A DNA stretch of 64,000 nt from Linum tenue (GCA_946122785.1 CAMGYJ010000005.1:69452200-69516199), one strand, 5' to 3'; counted from the stretch's first letter, positions 20,568 through 33,059 are shown. Notes: generated from the sequence alone by a model not told the origin. Numbers and translations: made by a program.

Positions 20568-22569
20568 TCCACCACACTTAGACGTTTGATTGTCCCCAAG
20601 CAAACCATTTCATGCACACGGTAATATTTCAACCTACACAAATGCTTTGGGGACAACTCAAAGGACACGAAGCGGGAATTCTCGATGTTTATTGACAATC
20701 AACACATGATCCGTTGCAAGCAATACCACATCCACCACAAACGACATTCAAAGCCACCAAAATGGACAAATGAACAGTTCTTAACTTATTCATGGATAAA
20801 TGCAAGTCTCAACAAAACCACTTATCGATCACAACCAACCATGCATGGAATTCAAGTCCGAGGAACAAATGGAAAGGCAACAAAGGTGCTCACCGGGGTA
20901 TGATATGACATGCAAAGCAAGAATGAATTGCCCACTCTCAATACCAGTGGGGTCGGGACCTTTTTGGTGCAAAATATGTGTACAATCGGAACCTCTCGGC
21001 CCTATCGTCTCAATACCATGGCGGTAACCTCTAAATGCTAGAGTTCATGGGATGGTTGTCACCACTAGCTCGTCCGGAGGTCTTAGACATGGGTTCAGAT
21101 GACTGGCGATTGCCTTGGACATGGGGAAAAGGATTTTTGGGTGGTGGCAATCATGACGTGAGGTTCTACATCTTCAACCTAAACCCGAAGGGTCTATGGT
21201 TTCGACTAAAACCCTTCTCTTCAATCAAAGGCCACTATCATCGGCCAAAACCCTTATCTCTCCCTTCCAACTATCACCAATCATGAACTACCTTGAAGCG
21301 CTCTTCCTCGGTCAACTCTTGCTAGTTCCTTAAGGTTTGGTAGTGAAGGAGTTCTAAACAATGTGGGGGTTTTGTTGGCTTGGCTGCCAAGAAACCCCTT
21401 CCTAGGCATGTACTTTGGTTTTTCGTGGCACTGTCTACTTTATTTACCCTATTTTATTACCTCTTTTTCGTTTTTCTTTTTTTCTTTTTGAGGGGGGTAT
21501 TAGAGAGTAACAACACTTGCCACCTAAACATTTATCGACCAATGCTCTCTTTTTGAGGATCTAAGTCCAACACTACACTCCATTTTGCACTCCTAGCAAG
21601 GACTACACATAAACCTCCTATGTAGAACCTCTATGGAAACTCAATAATAAGAGTTCCGAGACACACAGACGACTCATGTTTGGACACAAAGAAAGGATTT
21701 GGGGGTCGTTCTACTAACACCTTTAAGCTCACACGAACAAAGCTCCTAAACTGAGAACGACCCACGGAATCACACGGCTCAAAGGGGTTGACTAAGGGAT
21801 GATGCATCTCGGGACAATCAACTTTTGGGGTGTGGACTAATCCTATGACTCCATCATACTTGCTAGTGATAACTTGTGATGCTACACACCGTGGTAAGAG
21901 GGAACTATCACACCTAAAGAAATGAACCACTGAAAGCTCACAGGCTACCTAGTTACCCAACCATCTATTCCCATTCACAAACACGATGCATGGCAATTGT
22001 AAACAACAAGTGATCTAGTCAAGACCTTCATTCATTTATGCACACTTTGAGAACTAAACTCTTGCCCTATCCTAATGAACTTCTCAGTCATCATCATAGG
22101 ATATGCTCAATCACATGCACAGTTCAAGAATAATGCCACAAACACGAGAATTTTCCACCATCCGGTCACTTTGAACATGCAAACGTTGCTTGGAGACCTC
22201 AAATTTTTGAAATTTGGGCATACAAAAGGCTCCAAGCAACACCTCACTCACACAAGCACACTAGAAGACTACCCCCCCCCCCCAACACTCAAACTCAGCA
22301 TTGCCCTCAATGGCGTAAGAAAGGGGTAGAGTAAAGTTACCTCTTGGGCTCGGTGAGTGAATGTAGGAATCGAACCGGGGTAGGTTAATTGAAGCTTCAA
22401 GGAGAGACAAAAAAAAACACACAAGCACAATACGGCTCGCTCGAGGTGAGGTTATTACAAGCACAATACATAGTAGTAGTAGTTCATGTCACACACACAC
22501 AAATAACAAAAACAAAAACAAAAACAAAACAATTCTAGGGTTACAAGTAGAGAAGTGGGGGAATGGACT
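20568..22569 (-). repeat. E1 3' region (PPT to ATHILA ORF)
   Basis: No supported gene. The PPT is at 20568-20581 (minus strand TAAGTGTGGTGGAG). The long non-coding part aligns by eye with 49200-51170 of E2 and 56166-57588. A poly-C run (22271-22280) followed by a CATTGCCCTCAA block is the minus-strand form of the conserved TTGAGGGCAATG...GGGGGG motif. A (CA)n/(AAAAAC)n tract is at 22489-22530. Confidence 0.75.
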
Positions 22570-23745
22570 CTGCTCTGCCACATGTCTCTCTCGTCGGCTA
22601 CCTCTCTCTAGTGGATGGTCCCTCTCCCTCATCGGGTAGGATACCCTGATGTCGAGCCATGCGCTCGAGGATGTCGGACTGTCGCTCGAGGCGGGATGAG
22701 AATCCCAAGAAGCCCGTCTCAAGCTGATCCACCCTCTCGACGAGGGGATCGTCTGATCCTGGTGGTGGTGGCTATTGTGTAGGGCGCGAGAGTGCTATAC
22801 GGCGGGGGAGGCCGGGTGCACGAGCAGGCGGTTGCTCTGCTGCTGGAGGGACCTCGGGGTCTGGCTCCACTGGAGCTGGTGATACTGCAGCTCGGATGAC
22901 TCCGGAGGGTCAGAGTCCATCGAGGTACTCCACTCCTCTATCGCCCTGGAGTACTAGCTTCTGATTGTACAATGTCTCCACTGGGAAGGGCTCCATCCTT
23001 CCTATGCTGGTGCAGCGGGCCAGATCTACCTGGAAGTGTCGCGCTATCCTCGTGATGATGCCCCCCATATGCATCGTGTCCACTATGTTCCACCCCAGAC
23101 ACTGGGCGAAAGAAGTGGCAATCAACGATCTGAGATGGATCGGCTCAGCTGGACTCCTCATCAAGTGGAGGGCAATGAGCCCTCTGTTCGTCATCAAGTG
23201 GCCTGACTGGAGGCTAGGGACGACGAATCTGGTGACCAGAGTATGAAGAATCCTCCACTGGGTCTTCAGCTTGATGGCCTTGGTCTTGCTCCCCTCTAAC
23301 TCGTTCTGCTCGTGCTTTGGGCGGTAAAGAGCTCTGAATGCACCCTGATAGTCGACGGTGTATTGCCGCTCCATCATCGTCATGTGAGCGGTGTCGAGCC
23401 CCATGGCCTGAGCGAAGTCATCATAGGTCAGCACTCGCGATTGACCGCCCAACATGAACTCCACCCGGGGCCGGCTCTTCTTACTTGCTGGGGCGATGTG
23501 GAGAAGGTGGAGTAGAACTCCACACACAGCTCGTGAAAAATCTCGTCGTCCATGGTCAGGAGCTGGCGCCACTGGGGATGGGAGAGTAACCCAGTCATGG
23601 AGGACAGGCACCTTAACAAGTTAAACATGTCTAGGTCCAGCCGCCAGTGAGGCCCGATCGGGCTGTCACTCTGGTAGGCGAACTTGTCGCCAAACTCTGG
23701 GTGGTTCACTAGGTAGCCGATGAACTCATGCTCCAAGTTAAGCAT
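22570..23745 (-). pseudogene. E1 ATHILA-type ORF
   Basis: Starts with ATG at 23745 (minus), directly after TTCTGTGTGCAGG, a splice-acceptor-like tract. First frame: MLNLEHEFIGYLVNHPEFG, RLDLDMFN, ELCVEFYSTFSTSP. A frameshift near 23510 leads to the 22910 frame: VEFMLGGQSRVLTYDDFAQA, LQSGHLMTNRGLIALHLM, AQCLGWNIVDTMHMGG, ending VEYLDGL. Homology continues past the stop at 22910 to about 22570 in shifted frames. E2 carries the same protein. It has no obvious signal peptide or long hydrophobic segment in the parts that can be read, so an envelope role is not supported by this sequence. Confidence 0.75.
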
Positions 23746-24931
23746 CCTGCACACAGAACAAACACACACCATACGTGGAAACATCCATCATATATTGCTC
23801 ATTGGGAGGAAAAGAGATCCCCCCCCCCCCACACACACGCACACTTGTTTTTCCACCATGGCTAAAACATTTAAGCTCAAACCACCGTGGCATGGTTGTG
23901 GGTATTTCACGGTTCAAGCACACAAAAATTGGAACCACAACCCCTACCACGATGGTTACCATCCACCAATCAAAAACAAACTCCACTTGCATTCATAGCA
24001 TAACACTTGGTGGGCAAATTCTAAAATAATCACAATTCGGCTCAAACACGCCCACCAAGGCTCACTAAGCTCATGCAATAATCAATTCATCAATCACACG
24101 ATCTAATTCACCTAAATCCTCGCCCTAACTAGATTCAATCATGCCAAGCATAGAAATTCAACCCCACTTCACTACCTAATCCGATTCTCCACAATTCACA
24201 AAGGTAAAAGTGAAAAACAAACCTGGAGACTCAAGTAGGACAAGGGAGGAAGTGAGGTGCGGGCGAGGACGCTGAAAAACTGGTCTGAAACTGACCGGAG
24301 AGGGGTCGTCGGGGCTTCATCGAAAGCTCGCCGCCGGTGACTTGGCCGGAAAAAATGTGGTCCAAATCTCCCCAAATTCACAACACAAGCCAGTTTTGAG
24401 GAGAGGGGACTAAGTATGATGTTAGTTTTTGGTTTTGCTCGCCGGATTTGGGGGAAAAATCGGAAAAGCGACAAAATTTCGTGTTTTCCGGCGAGTTTTT
24501 GATCTTGAAGTGAAAGGTCGCCGTTCACACCCCTTTTATAAGCAGAGCTTTGAGTTCACGGACGCCTTGCCCAGTTCACGGTCTTAGCGACCGTAAACTC
24601 GTGAAAATGGAGTGGTTGACAGGTGGTGAACATGCGTCTGCGCCCAGTTCACGGACGCGTTTGCCTGTTCATGGTCTTAGAGACCGTGAACTCATCAATC
24701 CGTCCGTTAACTGAAGTGAAATCAAGGCACTTCTACAAAAATTTTGACTCAACCTATTCCTTCGTGCCTTCTAATCGATCACATCACAACCATTAACCGC
24801 GAAAACACAACACTCGGCACGGGGACACCACTTCACCACTCAAACCCTTCACAAGACACTAAAACGAAAACTAAGGAAAAGAAAACAAACCTCCGTTGGG
24901 TTGCCTCCCAACAAGCGCTTGTTTATCGTCA
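23746..24931 (-). other. E1 spacer between protease and ATHILA ORF
   Basis: This replaces the RT, RNase H and IN genes expected here; I find no trace of them. It contains the conserved TTGGGTTGCCTCCCAACAAG (about 24896) and two hairpins of the GTTCACGGTC type (24574-24598 and 24667-24691, the second with 11-bp arms differing at one base). A poly-C/CA tract (23818-23842) is also present. The Pro/Ser-rich frame at 24196-24528 has a counterpart at 46853-47209 in E2, but stop codons differ and I do not call it a gene. Confidence 0.7.
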
Positions 24932-25666
24932 TTAGCTTGACGGTTGGGGATCAATCACGACTTCAAACGTGATGCCACCGAGAGCAGATCCACCACACCC
25001 TCGGGGCGAGGCTTGTAGGCCTCCCATCTTAGGCTCATTGAATTGGCCCTCTTGGTTGGCCAACCTTGCTCCGGGCTCCCCCGTCTTCCGGGTCAAAGCT
25101 CCCTTCATCCTTCTTCTCCAAGCATTCAATCTTGGTCCTTTTGGCTTAGGACCCTTCTTAACTTCCTACTCAACATCATCAAAGGCAACACAAGTATTGG
25201 TGGGGTTTTCCTTAGGAGGCTCTCCTCCACTCTCATTCACATCATTTGACACTACCCCCTTTACTTCATCACTCCTCTCCCTAGGATCAATTTCAAGCTT
25301 GATTCTCTCCTTGCCATCCCTCAAAATTAGGGTTTCCTCATTAACATCTATCAATGCCTTGGCGGTTGCAAGAAAAGGACGACCGAGGATGAGAGGCATA
25401 TCAGAGTCCTCACTTATGTCGAGAATCACGAAATCGTTCGGATAGCAAAACTTGCCCACTATACCTCTCGAGCAAATTACCGAACGGTCGGCTAAGGTGA
25501 TGCTAAGCTTAGAGGTCTTAATTTCACCTACTTCTAACTTTTTGAAAAGCTTGTAGGGCATCACATTCACACTAACTCCTAGGTCCACCAAGGCATTGTC
25601 TATATGGTGATCACCAATATCAAGAGGGATAGTAAAGCTACCTGGGTCGGACCGCTTTTTGGGCAA
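24932..25666 (-). pseudogene. pol: E1 aspartic protease and basic tail
   Basis: Open frame 25666-25166: KKRSDPGSFTIPLDIG, catalytic LVDLGVSVNVMPYKLFKKL, the LSITLADRSVI strand and MPLILGRPFLATAKALIDV. This is the Athila form with Asp-Leu-Gly. It is shorter than the E2 copy because a stop at 25166 cuts it. The basic tail (AWRRRMKGALTRK, then LANQEGQF) continues in another frame at 25129-24932, matching AWRQKMKQALARRKEK in E2. The protease would mature Gag. No RT follows. Confidence 0.85.
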
Positions 25667-26297
25667 GAGGTCGAGGAGGAAAGCCGATCACTCCTTGCCA
25701 AGAGTTGCGTTGGCGAGGACTTCAAGCCTTGGCTTCTTGATGAGGAATCCTTTGAGCTACTTGGCATATCTTGGCATTTGCGCCATGGCTTCGAGGAATG
25801 GTAAGTTGAGGTTGAGGTTGCTTAGCATTTCCATGAACCCTTCATACTCGTTGTCCAACCTCTCCTTGTGCATCCTTGTGGGATAAGGAAGAGGTGGCAC
25901 ATACCCATCCTCCGGCAATGCCTTGCTTGCCGCCTACCTCTCATTCCTCGAGGGCTTCTTCTCTCTTCTTTTCGGGGTGGTTTCTTCCTTGTTGGACTCT
26001 TCCTTCTCCATTTCTTCTCCCGTAGCGACCTCCGGAACCACCTTCACACTCCTCATTAGAAGTGCATTCACCCCGGCTTGATCCTTGGCGGTTCACCACT
26101 GTTTGGGAAGGTAGGGCTCCCTTGGGTCTCTCGGTGAGGATACCGGCAAGGTTGCCGATTTGCACCTCCAAACTTTGAAGGCTCGCTTTATGGCTTCCGA
26201 GACCCACCTCAACCGAGGTAAACTTGGTAGTCGCCACATCCATAAATTGCTCAATCTTCTCAAACTTTTGGCTACTCATACGCACAAAGGTGTTCAC
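25667..26297 (-). pseudogene. gag: E1 gag-protease linker
   Basis: Frame 26297-25941 reads MNTFVRMSSQKFEKIEQFM, LEVQIGNLAGILTERPKGALPS and a Gly/Arg-rich end. The E2 counterpart is at 44816-45335. The segment down to 25667 (the counterpart of the PLPFPTRMYKERVE and LTLGEEC parts in E2) is out of frame. Heptad-like spacing suggests a short coiled coil. It joins gag to protease. Confidence 0.7.
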
Positions 26298-26347
26298 TAG
26301 GTCCTCAATCTTGGATAACTTGTCGGGTTGATGATGTTGTTGAAAAC

Positions 26348-27690
26348 CTAGGGCACCTTGTGGTTGGTAGGTTGTTGAAAGTTTGAGCCTTGGAGTTGGG
26401 GCCTTTGTTGGATGAAGGTTGGCCGAGGTTGGAAGTTACCCGTGGATGCTTGGAAACCCGGGGGCCTTGGATTAGCCGGTGATGCCCAAGCAAAGTTGGG
26501 GGGGTTCCTCCATACGGGGTTATAGGTATTGCTATACGGGTTGTTAACCCTTGCATTTGCCATAAAGTTGAATTGCTCCTCCGGAGTGGTTGCCTCCTTC
26601 ATTGCTTGGCACTTCGCTATCTCGTGGCTAGTACTCGAGCCCCAGTCGCATGACATTATCGCCCGTTTTCCTTGCCTTTTATCTTCAAGCATGACCTCAA
26701 GCAACTTATCCAAATTTGGCTCAAGCGGAGCACTCGCTCTCACGCTTCTCACTCCCCTTTCATTGCTTCTTCTTCCACTTCGAGTCAACCCCCAATCATA
26801 CCCCCTAAGGGCCATGTATTCTAGGATCTCGGTAATTTGGGGCGGAGCCTTATTCATCAACTTCCCCTGACATAAAGAGTCGATGAGGATCTTATCTTCT
26901 TGCATTAGGCCTCCGTAGAAGGTTTCAATCCGAAATTGTTCCTCAAACCCGTGGTGGGGGCACTGAAGAAAGTAATCGGAGTACCTCTCCCAAGCATCCC
27001 TCAAGGTTTCATCCTCTTCTACCTCGAAATGTGTAATCTTCTTTCTCCACTCCACCGTCATCTAAGGCGGGCAATACTGAGCCATAAACTTGTTGAGGAG
27101 GTCGTCCCATGAGGTGATAGACCGAGGTGGGCAGTTGTTTAGCCACCTAAGTTCCTTCCCCGAGAGTGAGTATGGCAAAAGCCTTAGTTGCAAAGCCTCT
27201 GCCGGCACACCATTAATCTTCAAGCTCCCCGCGAGCTCCCAGAATCTTTGCACGTGCCCTCTTGGTGACTCGCTCTCATGGCCGTGGAAGAGAGAATTGC
27301 TTTGTATCATAGTCACCAGAGCCGACTTGATCTCGAAATTGTTTGCTCCCACCGGAGGATGTAGGATCGACGATTGAATGTCAGCCGTCCTTGGGGCCAT
27401 ATAGTACCCCATCGTCCTCGGGGCTCCTTCTTCTCCCGCCTCCTCATTCATATGGTGAGATTGACGGCTCCATCTGGCCTTTGGTTCCCTACCATTTCCT
27501 CTTCAATGACGGGCTCAACTTCCACTTCTTCAACTACTTCTCCACTAACACCGGGACCCGATTGTTGTCCCCCTCTTTCACTCCTTCTCCTTGCCTCGGC
27601 TAGCTCTCTCTCCCTTGCTGGGATTCGGAGAGTCTGATTTATGTCCTCATCAAGTGGTAGAAAGGCTGCCGGGTTGCTTTGGGTCATGCA
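26348..27690 (-). pseudogene. gag: E1 gag
   Basis: N-terminal leader MTQSNPAAFLPLDEDINQT (from 27687), a frameshift at about 27450, then TMGYYMAPRTADIQSS and the capsid region (ELRWLNNCPPRSITSWDDLL). A single nonsense codon at 27062-27064 sits where E2 has Ser. The frame goes on with DETLRDAWERYSDYFLQCPH and YGGLMQEDKILIDSLCQGK to 26348. The zinc knuckle is damaged: CDWGSSTSHEIAKC lacks the second Cys that E2 keeps (CDWCLSTSHEMAEC). The Pro/Gln-rich end is typical of the family. Confidence 0.87.
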
Positions 27691-27809
27691 CCTCCTACAC
27701 AACCAAAAAACACCAAGTCTAGCACAAGCAAAGAACACACACACTTGCAACACTTGAAAATAAAAGCAAGATTAACAACCAACAACTTTTTCAAAATAAC
27801 AGACCGTTG

Positions 27810-27827
27810 TCCCCGGCAACGGCACCA
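27810..27827 (-). other. E1 primer-binding site (tRNA-Asp type)
   Basis: Minus-strand TGGTGCCGTTGCCGGGGA, six bases inside the LTR end. It matches the tRNA-Asp PBS used by Athila-type elements with one mismatch. The same site occurs in E2. Confidence 0.9.
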
Positions 27828-27833
27828 AACACT

Positions 27834-29389
27834 TGACTCGCTCGAATCTACACTACAATTAAACCCCAATTAGAGCCCGAGTTTTTAAACTCTAATCGGG
27901 TGCAGTATAGGGCAAGTATCTATATATCGACCCGGGCCGGTCCGTCTACCCCTACTTCGGTTGTTGAAATCATTATCTAGCGATAAAACTTTGGTTTAAA
28001 AGTTTGCCAATTGAACTGAAAGAAAGCAAAAGTAATTTGGTTTGAAAACTCTTTTCGTGGGAAAGTCACTTGGGTTTCGCTTCCCCCTAAACCGCTACCA
28101 TGCTACGTGGGTTGGAACGATTTCCTTGGGCACGCTAATCGTGAACCACAGAGGAAAGCGTATGTGGTCGGGGACCACAGTCTCGATTGCTCAACCGAGG
28201 TGAGGATGAAAGGTCGTGTCACTTGACCCTCTCGGTTTAGACAATCGCTAATCGGCTTACTTCCTCACTCAACTCTACGGTCGGACGATTTAACCACGAT
28301 TAATCGACTTGTTCAATTCAATATTGAGGATTGCCCTAACTTTAAAGCTAGTGTAGGTGGCTTGGAAAGCGGAAGGAAAACCAACTCAATTGAGTCTCCA
28401 TTAAAAAAGGGGATTTTCCTCTCTAAACTAGGCTAAGTTGGCAAATTAGATTTTTAGCACCTAAATGCACTTACTTAGGGGTGCTAAGCACAATTATGCA
28501 CAACCCTAGGATGCTAAGCACAAAATATGCACAACCCCTCAGTTGCTAAGCACAAGAATGCAAAATCATGGTGTAAAATACCTCAAGCATTCAATTGAAC
28601 AATGCCCAATATCAATCATTCAAACCACATACAAGAAAACTACATAGTAGGGTTTAGAGTTTCACTAGACCCAAATGGGAGGAGGACTACTCCTTGGAAG
28701 AAGTGGGAAGAACAAAGGAGAAAAAGGTGGAAACCATCTTGTGGGGATGCCTCCTCTCTTCCTCAACCTCGAGCTGGGATTTCCTTGGGGAAATCTTCCC
28801 AAAACCTCCTTTAAAGCCAAGCCCTAACTCCTTCTTCTCTCTTGGTTATGTTTCTCTCACTAAAATGCAGAAGAAGTGTTTCTCTCACAAAAAGTGGCTC
28901 CCACTTCTCTTTCATTGCAGCCCAGCTTTTAAACACGAGAGGAGCTGAGTTCACAGCCTAAGTTCACGGCCGTGAACTCTCAAACGCGTCCGTGAACTCA
29001 CGCCTTGCATCAAAATCCTCCGCATCGATCACGGTATTTCACAAGCAACTGCTTGTGTTCACGGTCTTAGTGACCGTGAACTTGCCTAGCGTCAGTAACC
29101 TTCAACTTGGCTCTAGACGCCTTGCGCTTCACGGTCAACTCCACTTCTTCACGATCCTGCACGACTGTGAACTCCTGCCTTTAGCCATGAACTTGCATTT
29201 TTTTCACCTCTTCTCCCGGTTTTCGATCCTTTTCGCCAATCCTTCGACTCCGAGGCTGGTTCCACCTGTTAAATCCTAAAAATCACTCAAACACGTAGAA
29301 TCTCGCATAAAACCAACCTCTAATGAGATAATTTGGCCCAAACATCTAAGCAAACCGGGGGCAAAATATGTGGAAATAGGCCCGAATCA
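27834..29389 (-). repeat. E1 5' LTR
   Basis: 1556 bp. On the minus strand it starts TGATTCGGGCC at 29389 and ends GAGTCA at 27834. It contains the perfect hairpin GTTCACGGTC/GACCGTGAAC (29057-29066 and 29072-29081) and further single modules. Tandem 'gctaagcacaa...tatgcacaac' units lie at 28460-28560. TSD GTAGC at 29390-29394. Confidence 0.93.
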
Positions 29390-29394
29390 GTAGC

Positions 29395-30235
29395 ATCATT
29401 CACTCCACGGTAATCGATGCACACCCTCTAGCATGTCACTATTCTCATCGAAATTATCTCGTTCTTCTCATTAGGCACAACGGTCATGCCTCCTTTCCTT
29501 GGTAACACTTGAGTGGGGCTGACCCACTCACTATCCGAGATTGGATAGGGGATCCCAGCATCCAGAAGCTTCATCACTTCTGCCTTGACCACTTTCTAAA
29601 TGTGCGGATTTAACCGCCTCCGGTTGCACCACTGGCTTAAATTCATCCTCCATGAGGATCTTGTGAGAGCAGATGACTGACTGATATCTCGAATACCAAT
29701 GATCTTCCATACCAGTGCATACTCATGCTTCCTTAGTAAATCCACTAGTTTGGTCTTCTACCCCAGTGTGAGATCCGAGCTGATGATAACTGGGAACTTG
29801 TTCACGTCCCTCAAGAATTCATGCTCGAGGTGACTAGGGAGGGGCTTAAGCTCCAACTCTGGTGGTTTCTCTAATGAGGTGGTGATCTGAGCTGATTTGG
29901 AAATCTACTCCACTGGTGGTTCACAAGTCTAGATCACCGCATCCTCCAATACCGCAAGTTGCTCTTATAACTATGGCTCCTACGATGCATGTTCTACTAG
30001 AAAAAGACATCGCCCAAGAGAATCATCAGTACCAGCACTCATGATGGCAAGTTTTGTTTCATAATTGGTGGCGAGGATGCTTCAAATTATCAGAAATTGA
30101 TAAAGTAACTTCTCATCCCGCAATATCAACTTTCCATCATTAGTATCAATAAGTGCCTTGGCGGTGTCTAGAAAGGGTCTACCCAATATCAAAAGCACAT
30201 CAACATCAATCATCATCATCAAACAATATCTATAT
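29395..30235 (-). pseudogene. pol: H1: Athila-like protease end and RT start
   Basis: Minus-strand reading from about 30205: LLILGRPFLDTAKALID (protease end), then [18 protein letters not shown] (about 29868), [27 protein letters not shown] and VCIDYRGVNDA up to 29395. Stops and frameshifts are frequent. The next codons ([12 protein letters not shown]) are found at 3548 and downward, on the far side of E1. The right end at about 30235 stops abruptly against AT-rich DNA. Confidence 0.87.
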
Positions 30236-33059
30236 GGAGGTTCTCCACCAAAACCCCTTAATTTTCAATATTTGTAGCTCCAGCGCAGTGCACGGAGGGT
30301 CCTTTGGTCAATTTAATTTTACTTCATATGGCCCAGAGCACGGAAGGATCGTTTGGGTTGGAGCCTCTACCAGAAACATCCCTTTGGTAATAATTATACT
30401 CGCATATATTTACAACCCATCATGTATTCATCTCTGGCTTTTTTATTATTATTATACATATGATAAGCACAAGTAATTCCTCAATTCCCTGTATGTGCTA
30501 ATTATTTGTTCAAGGTTAACTCTAACACAAACCTCTAGGCTTTAGCTCTCAAGCTGCTGCTTGGAATAATATGTGTAGAATTAACTTTGAACATTTGTTT
30601 TGTTAGTGAAGTATATCCATCGCAATCATCGGTCATTTTGTTAGTAACTTCCACCATGGGTATGGATTATTATTCACTACTTGCATTTATATTAGAAGCT
30701 ATAAACAAGATTTAAGTAAATCATTAAGGTTTTCATGTTCATGCTAGAACCAATGTCATATGTTAGAACTATTTTGCGTATATCCTAACACTAATATAAA
30801 GAGGTTCTCCATGAGAAAGTGCTTAATTCTAAATTTTCAACCTTCTGAGTGAATTTAGGAAGGATATTTTTGCCATCTTAATTAATAAATAACATTCATA
30901 AATTATACTAATGAATAAAAAGATATCGGAGGAAACTTTTATAAAACCAATTTTTATATTAATAACTTTCTTTTTATTATAAGGTTTTTCCGTGGGTGTC
31001 TATATGTGATTTATTTATTTTATTATAAGATTAAGTATTTTAGGCAAACTCTTATATATATTACTTTGCTACTTAACTAATTCTTAATTAATTTACTAAT
31101 CAAATCAAATTCTTTCAATTATAATTTTGGATTTGAGGTTTTCATAAAACCGATACAAAATAGAAAAGTTCAACGCGTTAATGAGTATTGATAATAGCGA
31201 GGAGGTTTATGAATATAATTATCAATGATTGATTAATTAATTATTAGTTTATTTCTCAATTCTTCTTTTAGATATTGATTTTTCACTTATAGTGATAAAA
31301 TATAGATCACAATCTCTATCTAGAGACTAGAAGTTCAAAGTTTAAAACTGACAGTTAGATAATTTATTTCTTAGCTTCTTTTTCCGGGAAACGATAAAAA
31401 AAATTATGAGATTATACAACCTTAGATTTACGTTTGTGATGTATAGTTTTCTTTACATAGTAGAAAACCGATAACTCCATTTTATTTCTTTTTTCATAAC
31501 TTTGCTTGGTTTTGATCAAGTATTAGTGAGAGATTTATAACTTGCTAGGTTTTTAACAAATATTAGTGTGATGATAATTCTTATCAAAACTTGCTTTGGC
31601 AGTAACATATTATTTTTTTATGTAGTAACTACTTCAGCATTATTTTGATTTTTTATATTAATTCATACAATTATTAACAACTATATTTATTGATTCTACA
31701 CCTCAAAAATATATCCACCTTGGAGAATCATCTTATTGACAAAACAGTGTACCAGTATGATCTTCAAATAATCAAGTAAAATGGCCAGAATTTTGGTGCA
31801 TAACCTCCTTTAGTTATAGCTGGCTCAAATCTCAGGAGCTATTGTTAAAGGACTTTCAATTTTCTCGCAAATTAGCGGACTATATCTCATTCATTTCCAC
31901 TGATTTTAAATGGGTCATGAAAACCATATTAATTGTAACTTGCTAAAGAAAGGGACTGGTTACGGTGCTAATTGTACAAGAGTTAGCACCGTCATAACCA
32001 AGGGTTAGTAGTGATTTAGCTTAGATGTTGTATTGATTTTATAATAATCCGTAGTGATTTCTTTGTTTTTAGTAGCGTTTTTTGCTAGTTATCACGGTGC
32101 TAACCCCCTATAAGGGTTAGCACCTAATCCCATCCCCTAAAGAAAAGTTAAAGAAGACTATGATGGTCAATTTTATAAGAATTATACAACAAAGCCAAAG
32201 ACAATAGTAGTAAGGTAACGATCCACCTCTAGTCTTTAATTGTTTTTAACTTCAAGTTCATTCATTAGAGAGAAAACAACGTACCCACTAAAATATTAAA
32301 TTTTCAACCAAATAATCTATCTCAATTATTGTTATTTTATAGATTCAGGATTAGTTGTGAGCTATAGACAATATTTGTTTAATTTAACATATCACGAGGA
32401 AGCTAGACTTTTTGGAATGATTGTTGAGAAACTACTCAAAGATAGTGACAAAATGAGAGAACATTCACTCCTCATTTCAGTATGAAGCTCATAAGTTACA
32501 ACATCGCGAACCCCATAAGTGGGTACACAATTTTAAAGATAATGAAAAATAAGAAGTGCAATCTCGCGTAATGTTCATGACATGTACATGGTAAATTTAA
32601 GTCCTTGAAAATTGAGTTTTCATAATTCAAAAATTTTTGCCATTAAATTTTTGCATCAATGAAATGTAGGAGAAGAAAGAAGAATACGCTAATATCAGAG
32701 ATAGCGATTTCAGAGATGGAGATAAGGACGTTATTGAGATAAAGCAAGAGATTATTGATGGTTGATATAGAAATATCTGTGATAGGAGGAAAGAGCGAAT
32801 GGTTGACATGTTTGATTTATATGAGGTGAGATTCTAGCATCGTGAAAATATGTTTCACATTTTCAAACATTTAATAATTAAATGGTTTTCAATGAAATGA
32901 AGGAGAAGAAGGAAGCTAAGACACTGTTGATGGTGAATATGAAGTTTCATTAATAAAGATGAAGTTGTGTGGAGAAGATGTTTATTAAGGCGTAGAAATC
33001 AAAAAGAAATCCAAAAGGAAAATTGCATTACCTTCTAGCAACAAAGAGTAAATTGAAAT
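30236..33059. other. AT-rich stretch without recognisable gene
   Basis: About 2.8 kb of AT-rich sequence. I see no supported coding region, no RNA gene and no retroelement motif. The only structured item is the MITE at 31952-32136. The 107-codon frame at 30153-30476 crosses the end of H1 and is judged chance. This may be the oldest, least retroelement-derived DNA in the window, or a decayed element. Confidence 0.6.
31952..32136. mobile_element. 185-bp MITE, probably Mutator-like
   Basis: Flanked by a perfect 9-bp direct repeat CTAAAGAAA (31943-31951 and 32137-32145). Terminal inverted repeats: GGGACTGGTTACGGTGCTAA against GGGATGGGATTAGGTGCTAA, 15 of 20 matching. Each end also folds on itself: GGTGCTAA/TTAGCACC at 31964-31990, and the perfect 11-bp arms GGTGCTAACCC/GGGTTAGCACC at 32096-32124. 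Nine-base TSDs are typical of Mutator-like elements. No coding capacity. Confidence 0.8.

Larger units (their letters stand above)
3549..29389 (-). mobile_element. E1: Athila-like LTR retrotransposon lacking RT, RNase H and IN
   Basis: Complete minus-strand element with both LTRs, a tRNA-Asp type PBS (27810-27827), gag, protease, an ATHILA-type ORF and a PPT (20568-20581). A 5-bp TSD GTAGC flanks it (3544-3548 and 29390-29394). Joining the flanks restores a continuous RT reading frame in H1 (NDA, then TQIDHF). Its 3' LTR is split by E4 (4497-19963). Between protease (ends about 24930) and the ATHILA ORF (starts 23745) there are only about 1.2 kb, with no RT, RNase H or integrase trace. The element could therefore not copy itself without a helper. 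Confidence 0.88.

Noticed and set aside
22910..23745. ATHILA ORF read as a viral envelope glycoprotein
   Set aside because: I see no signal peptide, transmembrane segment or Cys/N-glycosylation pattern; only its position resembles env.
30153..30476. 107-codon frame at the H1 edge
   Set aside because: It runs antisense through protease remains into AT-rich DNA; no homology.
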